Shown: positions 24,094-36,588 of the stretch, in pieces
Layout: the number at the start of each line of letters is the position of its first letter
Numbering within the stretch: position 1 is the first letter of the stretch
Origin: Streptomyces sp. DT2A-34
GTDB taxonomy: Bacteria > Actinomycetota > Actinomycetes > Streptomycetales > Streptomycetaceae
Direction: 5' to 3'
Length of the DNA stretch: 64,000 bases
Assembly: GCF_030499515.1 (NCBI RefSeq)
Contig: NZ_JASTWJ010000001.1
Coordinates: 1,116,001-1,180,000 of the forward strand
The notes under the pieces: model-generated
What the model saw: only the letters and a program-made list of their open reading frames with translations
What the model was told of the DNA's origin: nothing
Databases searched by the model: none
Translations under genes and position numbers: made by a program

Positions 24094-25434
24094 CTACCTA
24101 AGGTACGCGAGGCCGGGATGCACCCCGGCGTACCCCTCGACCAGCCTGCGGGCGACGTTGACCGAGTCGACCAGCGGGTGCAGCGCGAACGCCTTCACCG
24201 CCGTCGTGCGCGAACCGGACTCGGCGGCGGCCAGCACCTCCCGCTCGACCGCCTTGACCGAGCAGACGAGGCCGGTGGCGTGATCGGGCAGGGGGGCGAC
24301 GGCGACCGGGTGGGCACCGTTGGCGTCGACCAGGCAGGGCACCTCGATGACGGCCTCGGAGTCGAGCACCGAGAGCGTGCCTTGGTTGCGGACATTGAGG
24401 ATCAGGGTCGTGCGCTCGTCGCGGGCGATGGCTCGCATCAGCGCGAGCGCCACTTTCTCGTAGCCGCCGGAGAGGTCGTCGGCGTCGCGCTCGCCGGCGC
24501 CGGCCGTCTCCCGGTTCTCGGACATGTAGGTGGCCTCGCGCTCGGCGCGGGTGCGGTCCCAGATCTCCAGGGCGGAGGCGTCCGACCGCTCGACCTCCCG
24601 GTAGAAGTGCGCCTGCTGGTCGGCGAGGAAGGCGCCGCGGGTCTTGTCGGCCTGCTGGTAGGCGCGGACCGCTTCCCGGTTGAAGTAGTAGTAGTGCAGG
24701 TACTCGTTCGGGATCGCGCCCAGCGACCGGAGCCAGTCGACGCCGAAGAGCTTGCCCTCCTCGAAGGAGCCCAGCAGGTCGGGGTCGGCGAGCAGGCGGG
24801 GGAGTTCGTCGCGGCCGGCGACGCGCAGGCCGCGCACCCAGCCGAGGTGGTTGAGGCCGACGTAGTCGATCCATGCCTCGCCCGGGTTCTTCACGCCGAG
24901 CACGCGGGCGATACGGCGGCCGAGGCCGACCGGCGAGTCGCAGATGCCGATGACGCGGTCGCCGAGGTGGCGGGACATGGCCTCGGTGACCAGGCCCGCA
25001 GGGTTGGTGAAGTTGATGACCCAGGCGTCCGGCGCGAGGCGGGCCACGCGCTGGGCGATGTCGATGGCGACGGGCACGGTCCGCAGGCCGTAGGCGATGC
25101 CGCCCGCGCCGACCGTCTCCTGGCCCAGGACGCCCTCGGCGAGCGCGACCCGCTCGTCGTTCGCCCTGCCCTCCAGGCCGCCGACGCGGATCGCCGAGAA
25201 GACGAAGTCGGCGCCGCGCAGGGCCTCGTCCAGGTCGGTCGTGGCGGTCACCTCGGGCGCGTCCGGCACCCCGGCCGCCTGCTCGGCGAGCACGCGGGTC
25301 ACCGCGGAGAGCCGCTGCGCGTCCAGGTCGTGCAGCACGACCTGGGTGACCCGGCCTTCGGCGCGGTCCGTCAGGAGCGCCCCGTACACGAGCGGTACGC
25401 GGAATCCTCCGCCGCCCAGAATCGTCAGTTTCAC
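24094..25434 (-). CDS. GH4-family NAD-dependent glycosidase
   Basis: This 446-residue enzyme of glycoside hydrolase family 4 cleaves by an NAD+ and divalent metal-dependent redox mechanism. It shows the dinucleotide start KLTILGGGGFRVPLVYGAL, INFTNPAGLVTEA (about 125-137), the metal-ligand cysteine in GICDSPVGLG (about 149-158) and GLNHLGWVRGL (about 180-190). It is closest in style to 6-phospho-beta-glucosidases. The GTG at 25434 is set by GGGAGGA upstream. Together with the divergent PfkB kinase it suggests that one sugar is handled in phosphorylated form, but GH4 substrates vary widely. Confidence 0.88.
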   Translation of the reverse strand: MKLTILGGGGFRVPLVYGALLTDRAEGRVTQVVLHDLDAQRLSAVTRVLAEQAAGVPDAPEVTATTDLDEALRGADFVFSAIRVGGLEGRANDERVALAEGVLGQETVGAGGIAYGLRTVPVAIDIAQRVARLAPDAWVINFTNPAGLVTEAMSRHLGDRVIGICDSPVGLGRRIARVLGVKNPGEAWIDYVGLNHLGWVRGLRVAGRDELPRLLADPDLLGSFEEGKLFGVDWLRSLGAIPNEYLHYYYFNREAVRAYQQADKTRGAFLADQQAHFYREVERSDASALEIWDRTRAEREATYMSENRETAGAGERDADDLSGGYEKVALALMRAIARDERTTLILNVRNQGTLSVLDSEAVIEVPCLVDANGAHPVAVAPLPDHATGLVCSVKAVEREVLAAAESGSRTTAVKAFALHPLVDSVNVARRLVEGYAGVHPGLAYLR

Positions 25435-25624
25435 CGGGTTCCTCCCATCGGGCAGGCGGCGCGCAACGCGTGGTGAGAACTGAGCACGCGCCACCTCCTT
25501 GACCTTGCTTCAAGACCCCGGGCTGGTTCCGACCCGGCTGGTGTCGAGGGCGTGAGACCTCGCTGTTCGCTGAGCGGTGGGGCGTCCTGGGCCAGAAGTT
25601 GCCTCGCGTCAGCCGCGGGAGGGC

Positions 25625-26410
25625 TCACGTCTGCACCATTCCCGCCACGACGACCTCGACGCCGGCCTCCTGCAAGGAGGCCCGCGTCACCGCATCGACC
25701 GGCGCGTTCGTCACCACCACGTCCAGGTCGTCCGGACCGCACACCCTCGCCATACCCGTGCCGGGGAACTTCGCCGCGTCGGCGAGCAGCACGACCTTCT
25801 CACCGGCCTTGATCATGGCCCGCTTGACCGGCACCTCGACGACCGTCGTGTCCATCACCTGCCCGCCCGGCCGCACCCCGCTGGTCCCCAGGAACAGCCA
25901 GTCGGCATGCAGCTGGCGCAGGTTGTCCTCGGTGAGGAAGCCGACCAGGGAGCGGTACTCGCGGCGGAGCATGCCGCCGAGCACCACCAGCTCGATGCCC
26001 TCGTCATCGGCGAGCTCCTCGTAGACCACCAGATTGCTGGTGATCACCGTGAGGCGGCGGCCGTGCAGCTGGCGGGCCAGCCGGAAGGCGGTCGTGCCGA
26101 TGTCGAGCAGCACCGACTGACCATCTTCGATCATCGAGGCGGCGCGCGCGGCTATGGCGTCCTTCTCGGCCACGCGCATCTCGGCGACCTCGGCGAAGGG
26201 CTGATCGCCCTCCTCCACGACCGCGCCGCCGTGCACCCGCGTAAGGAGGCCGTCCTCCTCGAGTTTGACCAGGTCACGCCGGATCGTGGCGGGGCTCACA
26301 CCCAGTTGCTCGGAGAGATCGGTCACGGCCGCGGGGCCACCGGAGCGCAGGGCCCGCAGGATGAGTTGGTGTCGTCGTTCTGCCAGCACGATGCGAACAC
26401 TACTCGTCAT
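25625..26410 (-). CDS. DeoR-family sugar regulator
   Basis: This 261-residue repressor has an N-terminal winged helix (AVTDLSEQLGVSPATIRRDL, about residues 28-48) and a C-terminal DeoR sensor domain. The latter holds LLDIGTTAFRLARQL, ITSNLVVYEEL and VVLLADAAKF, the last being near the usual phosphosugar site. Such proteins respond to phosphorylated sugars. It lies between the two arms of the glycan locus and is divergent from the PfkB kinase gene, the probable source of its effector. The ATG at 26410 lacks a strong ribosome site; a GTG at 26398 is an alternative. Confidence 0.88.
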   Translation of the reverse strand: MTSSVRIVLAERRHQLILRALRSGGPAAVTDLSEQLGVSPATIRRDLVKLEEDGLLTRVHGGAVVEEGDQPFAEVAEMRVAEKDAIAARAASMIEDGQSVLLDIGTTAFRLARQLHGRRLTVITSNLVVYEELADDEGIELVVLGGMLRREYRSLVGFLTEDNLRQLHADWLFLGTSGVRPGGQVMDTTVVEVPVKRAMIKAGEKVVLLADAAKFPGTGMARVCGPDDLDVVVTNAPVDAVTRASLQEAGVEVVVAGMVQT

Positions 26411-26445
26411 CTTCAATCATCGCCATGCTCATTTCTGCTCGGGTA

Positions 26446-26475
26446 TTGACCAATCTCTCTGAGCAGCGCACGATT
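26446..26475 (+). promoter_or_regulatory. Candidate sigma-70-type promoter for the rightward operon
   Basis: TTGACC (26446-26451) and ACGATT (26470-26475) are 18 bases apart, in the AT-richer divergent region between the DeoR and PfkB genes. This would give a leader of about 60 bases to the kinase gene. Confidence 0.45.
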
Positions 26476-26544
26476 CCGGTCACCGAAATGAAGAGTTTTG
26501 ACGAGCTCTCCCCAGCGGGAGTCCCGAACGAGAGGACGCGATCC

Positions 26545-27597
26545 GTGGACGACGACCGGCCCGATGTGCTGCTGACCGGGCTGCTCTTCTACGACCTCGT
26601 CCTCACGGGGCTCGGGAAGCCGCCGACCCCGGGCGAGGAGATCTGGACGGGCGGCATGGGCTGCGGCCCGGGCGGCATCGCCAACCTGGCGGTGGCCGCC
26701 GCCCGCTTCGGCCTCAGGACCTCGCTGGCCACGGTGTTCGGCGACGACCTGTACGGCGAGTGGTGCCGGGACATCCTGTGCGACCAGGAGGACATCGACC
26801 TCTCGCTGTCGCGCACGGCGGACGGCTGGCCCACCCCGGTCACCGTCTCCCTCGCCTACGGCCACGACCGGGCCCTCGTCACCCACGGCCAGGAGCCCCC
26901 GTACTCGCAGGACGCGCTGATGGGCGACCCGCCCGAGGCGCGCACGGCCCTCGTGCACATCGAGGCCGAATCCCGCGAGTGGCTGGCCAAGGCCGCCGCG
27001 AACGGCACGCGGATCTACGCCGACGTCGGCTGGGACCCCACCCAGCAGTGGTCGACCGACCTGCTCGACCAGCTCTCCCTGTGCCACGCCTTCCTCCCCA
27101 ACGAGACCGAGGCGATGGCCTACACCCGCACCGACAGCGCGGTCGCGGCCCTCGGCACGCTCAGCGAGCTGGTGCCGGTGGCCGTGGTGACGCGGGGCGG
27201 CGACGGGGCCGTGGCCGTCGACCAGATCACCGGCGAGTACGCGGAGGTCCCGGCCCTGGACGTCGACCTCCTCGACGCGACGGGCGCCGGCGACGTGTTC
27301 GGGGCGAGTTTCGTCGCGGCCTCGCTGGGCGGCTGGCCGCTGGAGGAACGGCTGCGGTTCGCCGTGCTCGCCGCCGGCCTGTCCGTACGGCACCACGGCG
27401 GGGCGCTGGCGGCCCCCGGCTGGTACGGCGTCGACCACTGGTGGCGGTCGGCGAAGGACCCCGACCTGCGACGCGCGTACGGCTTCCTCGCGCACCGCAT
27501 CCCGGCCGACGTCGGCCCGCCCGTGCGCCACGCCCCCGTCACCCCGCCGGCCGGTCCCACGCCGGTGGGCCCACGCGCCTCCGACCGGCGGCACTGA
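26545..27597 (+). CDS. PfkB-family carbohydrate kinase
   Basis: This kinase of about 350 residues belongs to the ribokinase/PfkB family. The signatures are GGMGCGPGGIANLAVAAARFG near the N-terminus and DATGAGDVFGASF (catalytic Asp near 250) in the C-terminal part. The GTG at 26545, behind GAGAGGA, is preferred; ATG at 26488 is possible. As first gene of the rightward operon, before an ABC importer, it would phosphorylate a sugar released from the imported glycan. The sugar cannot be told from the sequence. Confidence 0.87.
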   Translation: MDDDRPDVLLTGLLFYDLVLTGLGKPPTPGEEIWTGGMGCGPGGIANLAVAAARFGLRTSLATVFGDDLYGEWCRDILCDQEDIDLSLSRTADGWPTPVTVSLAYGHDRALVTHGQEPPYSQDALMGDPPEARTALVHIEAESREWLAKAAANGTRIYADVGWDPTQQWSTDLLDQLSLCHAFLPNETEAMAYTRTDSAVAALGTLSELVPVAVVTRGGDGAVAVDQITGEYAEVPALDVDLLDATGAGDVFGASFVAASLGGWPLEERLRFAVLAAGLSVRHHGGALAAPGWYGVDHWWRSAKDPDLRRAYGFLAHRIPADVGPPVRHAPVTPPAGPTPVGPRASDRRH

Positions 27598-27644
27598 CCC
27601 TCACACCCCCTCTCCACGTCGTACAGGAACAACAGGAGTGACCC

Positions 27645-28925
27645 GTGGACCTTTCTCGTAGAGGCTTCCTCCAGGCCGCCGTGCTCACCGCGGCCGCCTC
27701 CGGCCTGACCGCCGCCTGCGGCAGCGGCTCGGAATCGACCGGCACCAAGAACGGCAAGGACCTCACCCTGTGGTACTGGGGTGGCGCCCTCAGCGACAAG
27801 GTGGTCGCCGAGGCCAAGACGCACTTCGGCAGCCAGGTCAAGCTGACCGCCGCCTCCATCGGCGGCGACTTCAAGCAGAAGCTCACCACCACCCTCGCGG
27901 CGGGCGGCTCCTCCGTGCCCGACATCACCGGCATCAAGGGCGAGGACATCGCCTCCTTCCTGCCCAACGCCGACCGCTTCCTCGACCTGAACGACCTGGG
28001 CTTCAAGAAGATCTCGTCCCAGTACCTGGAGTGGAAGACCAAGCTCGCCCAGACCAAGGACGGCAAGCAGATCGGGTTCCCGATCGACATCGGTCCCACC
28101 GCGCTCTTCTACCGCGCGGACCTGTTCGACAAGGCCGGGCTGCCCACCGACCCCGACAAGGTCGCAGCCGAGGCCAAGACCTGGGACGACTACTTCGCCC
28201 TCGGCTCCGAGCTGAAGAAGGCGCAGCCCGGCACCTTCCTGATCAACAACATCAGCTCCGTGTTCAATATCGCGGTCGGCCAGGGCACCAAGCGGTTCAT
28301 CGACGAGGACAACCACTTCATCGGCGACCAGGACCACATCCGCGCCGCGTGGGAAACAGCGATCCGCCCCTACACGCTCGGCATCGACGCCAAGATCAAC
28401 GACCAGACCTGGAACGCCGCCATCGGCAAGAACCTGGCCACCGAACTCGGCGCCGCCTGGCACGCGCTGGACATCGAGTCGGCGGCCCCCGGCACCAAGG
28501 GCAAGTGGCGGGTCTGCGCAACCCCGGCCGGACCGGCGAACCAGGGCGGCTCCTATCTCGCCCTGCCCTCGCAGTGCCGGAACCCCGAAGAGGCGTTCAA
28601 GATCATCAGCTGGATCCTCAGCCCGGACAACAACGCCAAGAGCTACACCGACGCCACCATCTTCCCCGCCTCTCCGGCGACGTACTCGATGGAGGCCATG
28701 ACGGGCCCCGACGCCTTCTTCGGCGGACAGAAGATCATCGAGGTCTTCGGCCCGGCCGCCGAGGCCATCCCGGTGAGCTACGAGGCACCCGCCGACTCCG
28801 CCGTCATGGCGCCCTTCATGGCCGAGCTGAGCAGCATCGAGGCCAAGGGCAAGAAGCCCGACGACGCCTGGAACGACGCGGTCGGCCAGGCCAAGCAGAT
28901 CGCCCGGCGACAGGGGGTGAACTAA
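27645..28925 (+). CDS. ABC sugar-binding lipoprotein (family 1, Tat signal)
   Basis: This 426-residue solute-binding protein starts with a twin-arginine signal (LSRRGFLQAAVL) running into a lipobox (LTAACGSG), so it should be exported folded and lipidated. The mature part begins DLTLWYWGGALSD, typical of family 1 carbohydrate-binding proteins. The GTG start has AACAGGAG upstream. It is followed by two sugar-type permeases; no ATPase gene is present, as is usual in Streptomyces, where the shared MsiK serves many sugar importers. Confidence 0.9.
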   Translation: MDLSRRGFLQAAVLTAAASGLTAACGSGSESTGTKNGKDLTLWYWGGALSDKVVAEAKTHFGSQVKLTAASIGGDFKQKLTTTLAAGGSSVPDITGIKGEDIASFLPNADRFLDLNDLGFKKISSQYLEWKTKLAQTKDGKQIGFPIDIGPTALFYRADLFDKAGLPTDPDKVAAEAKTWDDYFALGSELKKAQPGTFLINNISSVFNIAVGQGTKRFIDEDNHFIGDQDHIRAAWETAIRPYTLGIDAKINDQTWNAAIGKNLATELGAAWHALDIESAAPGTKGKWRVCATPAGPANQGGSYLALPSQCRNPEEAFKIISWILSPDNNAKSYTDATIFPASPATYSMEAMTGPDAFFGGQKIIEVFGPAAEAIPVSYEAPADSAVMAPFMAELSSIEAKGKKPDDAWNDAVGQAKQIARRQGVN

Positions 28926-28926
28926 G

Positions 28927-29934
28927 GTGTCGTCCCCTCCGGTCACCGGCCCCGCCACGGTGCGCGAGCGCCGTGGCGGGCCGGGCCCGGCCCGTTTCCG
29001 CCCGCGGCGCACCCCGCCCGCGGGCGCCGTTCGGCCCAGGCGTCGCGGAGTGCTGTCGTACTGGCGGCAGTACCTGGCGATCTCGCCCTTCTACCTGATC
29101 TTCGCCGCGTTCTCCTTCGTCCCCGTCTTCTATTCGCTGTATCTGTCCTTCCAGCGCTACGACGGCCTGGGCACCAAGCAGTTCGTGGGTCTGCAGCAGT
29201 ACGAGTTCCTCTGGAACGACCCGGTCTTCTGGCTGTCGATCCGCAACACCCTGGCGATCTGGGTGCTGTCGACCGTGCCCACGCTGTTCGGCGCCCTGGT
29301 GCTGGCGACGCTGCTGCACTCGGTGCGCCGCTTCAAGGGCTTCTACCGCATCGCGCTCTACGTACCGAACGTCACGTCGATCGTCGCCGTGGCGATCTTC
29401 TTCGGCGCGGTGTTCAGCAACAACTTCGGTCTGGTCAACGCGATCCTGGGCACGGTCGGCATCGAGCCCGTCCCGTGGCTGAGCAATCCTTGGCTGATCA
29501 AGGTCGTGATCGCCGCGCTCATGACCTGGATGTGGACCGGCTACAACATGATCATCTATCTGGCCGGCCTCCAGGCCATCCCGCAGTCGATCTATGAAGC
29601 GGCCAAGATGGACGGCGCCGGACCCATCCGCACCTTCTTCCAGATCACCATTCCGATCATGCGGCCGATCATCCTGTTCACCGTCGTCATCTCGACGATC
29701 AACGGTCTGCAGAGCTTCAGCGAACCCCAGGTGCTCTTCGCCAGCAACGCCGCCAACGCGAACCTCGGTGGTCCCGGCCAGGCGGGCCTGACCACGCTGC
29801 TGTACTTCTACCAGTCGGCCTTCCTCGACAACGACTACGGCTATGGCGCGGCCATCGTGTGGGCCTTCTTCGTACTGATCATCGTGCTCGTCGTCATCAA
29901 CTGGCGCATCGTGCAACGAGGGAGGAAGTCATGA
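28927..29934 (+). CDS. ABC sugar permease (MalF/UgpA type)
   Basis: This 335-residue membrane protein has a long basic N-terminal tail (to about residue 45), six hydrophobic segments and the EAA loop YEAAKMDGAGPIRTFFQITI (about 220-239) that docks the ATPase. It starts one base after the binding-protein gene and overlaps the second permease by four bases (ATGA). Confidence 0.9.
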   Translation: MSSPPVTGPATVRERRGGPGPARFRPRRTPPAGAVRPRRRGVLSYWRQYLAISPFYLIFAAFSFVPVFYSLYLSFQRYDGLGTKQFVGLQQYEFLWNDPVFWLSIRNTLAIWVLSTVPTLFGALVLATLLHSVRRFKGFYRIALYVPNVTSIVAVAIFFGAVFSNNFGLVNAILGTVGIEPVPWLSNPWLIKVVIAALMTWMWTGYNMIIYLAGLQAIPQSIYEAAKMDGAGPIRTFFQITIPIMRPIILFTVVISTINGLQSFSEPQVLFASNAANANLGGPGQAGLTTLLYFYQSAFLDNDYGYGAAIVWAFFVLIIVLVVINWRIVQRGRKS

Positions 29935-30803
29935 CGACAGCCGCCACCACATCGCCGGCCACGGGCGCGAAGCGGCGGCTACGGCGCCCCAAGGGCCTGA
30001 CTGCGCACATCCTCCTCGCCCTGGCCGTCCTGATCTCGGTCTTCCCGTTCCTGTGGACGATCGTGATGGCGACCAACACCACCAAGGACATCTACCAGAG
30101 CCCGCCGAAGCTGACGTTCGGCTCGCATCTGCTGGAGAACATCCGGAACGTCCTCAACACCATCGACTTCTTCGGGTCGATGCTCAACACGATCATCGTC
30201 GCGAGCGTCACCACGGTCCTGGTGCTGTTCATCGACTCCCTGGCGGCCTTCGCCTTCGCCAAGTTCGACTTCCCCGGGCGCAAGGTGCTCTTCGGCACGC
30301 TGCTGGTGTTCATGATGCTGCCGCTCCAGCTGGCCGTCCTGCCGCAGTTCATCCTGATGTCCGAGCTCGGCTGGGTCGGCATGCTCAAGGCGCTGGTCTG
30401 GCCCGCCCTCTCCAACGCCTTCGGCATCTTCTGGCTGCGCCAGTACATCGAGAACGGTGTTCCCGACGAACTGCTCGACGCGGCACGCATCGACGGCGCC
30501 GGGTTCTTCCGTCAGTACTGGAACGTCGCCCTGCCGATGATCAAGCCCGCGCTGTCCTTCCTCGCCATCTACGCCTTCGTCAACGCCTGGAACGACTACG
30601 TCTGGCCGCTCATCGTGCTCACCAACCCCGACCACGTCACGCTCCAGGTGGAGCTTGCCCAGCTCAACCTCGGCCACAACACCGACTACAGCATGGTCAT
30701 GGCCGGTGTGCTGATGGCAGCCCTGCCCCTGGTCATCGTCTTCAGCATCTTCGCGCGCGGGTTCATCGCGGGCGCCACCGAAGGTGCGGTACAGGGCAGC
30801 TGA
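29931..30803 (+). CDS. ABC sugar permease (MalG/UgpE type)
   Basis: This 290-residue permease has the EAA-type loop LLDAARIDGAGFFRQYWNVA (about 182-201) and six membrane segments. The ATG lies within the stop region of the first permease gene. With the upstream gene it forms the channel of the carbohydrate importer. Confidence 0.9.
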   Translation: MTTAATTSPATGAKRRLRRPKGLTAHILLALAVLISVFPFLWTIVMATNTTKDIYQSPPKLTFGSHLLENIRNVLNTIDFFGSMLNTIIVASVTTVLVLFIDSLAAFAFAKFDFPGRKVLFGTLLVFMMLPLQLAVLPQFILMSELGWVGMLKALVWPALSNAFGIFWLRQYIENGVPDELLDAARIDGAGFFRQYWNVALPMIKPALSFLAIYAFVNAWNDYVWPLIVLTNPDHVTLQVELAQLNLGHNTDYSMVMAGVLMAALPLVIVFSIFARGFIAGATEGAVQGS

Positions 30804-30828
30804 ACCGGTGTCGAGAAGGAGGTGCACA

Positions 30829-31763
30829 GTGGTGGAGGTCGCCGGCGGGGAACGGCCGCGGCGCGGCAAGGTGCTCGTGGTGGGTATGGACGGGTTGCGC
30901 TTCGACCGGCTGATCCGTTCGCCGTCCACGGCACCCGTGCTGCACGGACTGATGGCCTCGGGCGCCCACGGCACCAGCCTGCTGCCGTACGGCGAGGCGG
31001 ACGGCCAGGCCGACGGCGGGCCGTCCACCAGCATGGCCTACACCGACTCCGGCCCCGGCTGGTCGAGCGTGCTGACCGGAGTGTGGCCCGACCGCCACGG
31101 GGTGACCGGCAACGACTTCACCGGCGCCGACTATGCCCGCTACCCCGACTTCCTGACGCGTGCCGTCACCGCCCGGCCCGGCCTGCGCACCGCGGCCGCG
31201 GTGTCCTGGCCGCAACTGATCCGCCGCGGCACCCTCGGCCGCGCCATCGGCCGGCGCGTGCGCTACAACGGCGAGTCCCGCGGCTACGAGACCGCCGACC
31301 GCCGCGTCGCCCGCACCGTCACACGCTGGCTCACCAAGGGCGACCCGGACGCCGTGTTCGTGTACTTCGGCGCCACCGACGAGGCCGGCCACGCCACGGG
31401 CCCCCTCTCCCCCGCCTACGACGACGCTCTCCGTGCCCAGGACACCCACCTCGGGCGGCTGTTGGAGGCGATGGAAGAACGGCGCCGTGACCCCCGGCGC
31501 ATCGACGAGCACTGGACCGTGCTGGTCACCACGGACCACGGTCACCTCGACACCGGCGGCCACGGCGGCGACACGCGTGCCGAGCGGGAAGTCTTCGTCA
31601 TCCTCGCCGGGCCCGGCGTGCCCGAGAGCACCCGGCTCGACACGCCCCGCCTCATCGACATCGCCCCCACCGTCCTGGACCGTCTCGGCATCCCCGTCGA
31701 CCCTGCCTGGGGCCTGCAAGGCCACCCCCTGCCCCGGCCCACCGCACCGACTTCGGAATGGTC

Positions 31764-31767
<4 letters not shown>
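30829..31767 (+). CDS. AlkP-superfamily phosphodiesterase/nucleotide pyrophosphatase
   Basis: This 312-residue enzyme resembles type I phosphodiesterase/nucleotide pyrophosphatases. The metal-binding VVGMDGLRFDRL starts the fold, the nucleophile Thr is in GWSSVLTGVWPDRHGV (about 80-95), and TDEAGHATG and TTDHGHLDTGGHG supply further metal ligands. No signal peptide is seen, so it is probably cytoplasmic. It is placed between importer and beta-galactosidase genes, with AGAAGGAGG before a GTG start, and it overlaps the next gene (ATGA). It suggests that the imported glycan carries a phosphodiester or nucleotide-like group. Confidence 0.82.
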
Positions 31768-34694
<2,927 letters not shown>

Positions 34695-34739
34695 ACTCCC
34701 CCACGCCTCCCCTCCCCTGTCACCCTTCACGGAGCACAC

Positions 34740-36572
34740 GTGTGTACTTCGCATGACCATCTCCCGGGCGGCGAGGCCGCGCAGGCCGGCGCCGGACGTC
34801 GCGGTTTCCTGCGGGCCACCGCACTGCTCGGTGCCGCCGCCACGGCCTCGGTCGCCGTCCCGGCGGTCGCCGAGGCCGCGCCCGCCGGCGACTGGCGGCC
34901 CGATCCCGACAGCCGGCGCTTCACGCTGGCCGTGATGCCCGACACCCAGTACCTCTTCGACGGGCCGAGCATCGACAAGGCGCCGGTCGAGGCGTCCCTG
35001 CGCTATCTGCTGGAGTACGGCCGGGAGGAGAACATCGTCTTCCTGTCCCACCTCGGCGACCTCACCCAGAACGGCAGCCGGCCCGAAGTCGCCGCGATCA
35101 GCGAGGCGTTCCGGCTCCTGGACCGGCGGGGCGTGGGCTACAGCGTCCTCGCCGGCAACCACGACGTGAAGTCGTCGACGGACGACCAGCGCGGGGCGAC
35201 GCCGTATCTGGACGCCTTCGGGCCCAAGCGGTTCCAGGGGAAGAAGACGTTCGGGGGTGCCTCCCCCGACGGCTACAACAGCTTCCACCTCTTCCAGGCC
35301 GCCGGCCGCGCGTGGATGGTGCTCGCGCTGGACTGGCGGCTGTCGGAGAAGGGCTACGCGTGGGCCAAGGACGTCCTCGCCCGGCACCCGAAAACCCCCG
35401 TCGTCCTCACCACCCACGAGCTGGTCGTCGAGGACGACTCCCTGTCGGCGTACGGGCAGCAGCTGTGGGACCGGCTGGTCGAGGACCACGACCAGATCTT
35501 CCTCACCCTCAACGGGCACTACTGGCCCGCCGGCCGGGCGACCCGCAAGAACGCGGCCGGAAACGACGTACATCTGCATCTGACGAACTACCAGAACCGC
35601 TACTTCGGCGGCGCCGCGATGATCCGCCTGTACCGCTTCGACCTCGACCGGAACGTCATCGACGTGGAGACGGTCTCGCCGTGGATCCTCGGCCGGGCCG
35701 CGAAGGGGCTCAACGAGCTGGAGCGGCAGGAGATCGAACTCAGCGGTGACACAGACCGGTTCAGCGTCGAGATCGACTTCGCCGACCGCTTCTCCGGTTT
35801 CGATCCGGTTCCCGCCCGCCCGGCACGCCCCGCCTCGCGGATGCTGATACCGGGCACGGTGGCGTACTGGCGGTTCGAGCAGCCGGTGGAGGGCACCACG
35901 GTGCGTGATCTGTCCGGGCGCGGCAACGACCTCACGCTCGTCACGGTCGGCGGCGGCAAGCTGGGCTGGTCCGCCGACCACCACCCCGACCAGCCCGGTC
36001 ACGGCAGCCTGGAGTTCCAGGGCTTCAAGTCCCCGCTGAAGGGGGCGTATCTGCGCACGGTCGACGGGGCTCCGCTCAACTCGGCCACGTTCGGGGACGG
36101 TTACACCATCGAGGCGTTCTACCGGCTCCCGGCCGACTGGGACCCCTCGCACAACGCCTGGTCGGGCCTGGTCGGCCGCACGGGCACGGGCGGCGCCGCC
36201 GGCAAGACCGCCGACGACCCGGACGAGCCGCTCGCCACGCTCTCCCTGTCGAACGACCGGGAGCCGCAGTGGGCGATGCGCCCGCTCAACCAGGAGGGCA
36301 TCGCCACCAACTGGGCCCAGGAGACCCCGCTGGAGACCTGGTGGCACCTCGCGGTCGTCAACGACGGCGAGCACACCACGATGTACGTCGAGGGCTGCCC
36401 GGTGGTCCGCAACCCGAGGGCATCCGCGGTCGGCATCACCTCGGTCGGCCTGCCCTGGCTGCTCGGCGGCTACGAGTACGGCGGCGAGATCGACCAGATC
36501 CTGTACGGCCGCCTCGGCGACGTCCGGATCGTCGCGCGGGCGCTGCCTGTCAAGTCCTTCATGAACCACTGA
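34740..36572 (+). CDS. Tat-exported metallophosphoesterase with LamG domain
   Basis: This 610-residue secreted protein starts with a twin-arginine signal (GRRGFLRATALLG). The calcineurin-like domain follows with VMPDTQY (about 66), HLGDLTQNG (about 105), AGNHDVKSS (about 139), TTHELV and LNGHYWP. A C-terminal LamG/concanavalin-like domain (about 375-600, from TVAYWRFEQP) could bind a glycan. It starts with GTG after GGAG. It joins a phosphodiesterase and glycosidases in the rightward operon, which points to an extracellular phosphorylated substrate. The exact phosphoester is unknown. Confidence 0.83.
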   Translation: MCTSHDHLPGGEAAQAGAGRRGFLRATALLGAAATASVAVPAVAEAAPAGDWRPDPDSRRFTLAVMPDTQYLFDGPSIDKAPVEASLRYLLEYGREENIVFLSHLGDLTQNGSRPEVAAISEAFRLLDRRGVGYSVLAGNHDVKSSTDDQRGATPYLDAFGPKRFQGKKTFGGASPDGYNSFHLFQAAGRAWMVLALDWRLSEKGYAWAKDVLARHPKTPVVLTTHELVVEDDSLSAYGQQLWDRLVEDHDQIFLTLNGHYWPAGRATRKNAAGNDVHLHLTNYQNRYFGGAAMIRLYRFDLDRNVIDVETVSPWILGRAAKGLNELERQEIELSGDTDRFSVEIDFADRFSGFDPVPARPARPASRMLIPGTVAYWRFEQPVEGTTVRDLSGRGNDLTLVTVGGGKLGWSADHHPDQPGHGSLEFQGFKSPLKGAYLRTVDGAPLNSATFGDGYTIEAFYRLPADWDPSHNAWSGLVGRTGTGGAAGKTADDPDEPLATLSLSNDREPQWAMRPLNQEGIATNWAQETPLETWWHLAVVNDGEHTTMYVEGCPVVRNPRASAVGITSVGLPWLLGGYEYGGEIDQILYGRLGDVRIVARALPVKSFMNH

Positions 36573-36588
36573 CCTTCAGGGGACCACC

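Noticed and set aside
19782..24101. A 1,439-codon open frame on the plus strand
   Set aside because: It lies opposite the GH29 and GH38 genes, has a low-complexity composition rich in Val, Gly, Ala, Asp and Arg, and is a frame shadow of high-GC coding DNA.
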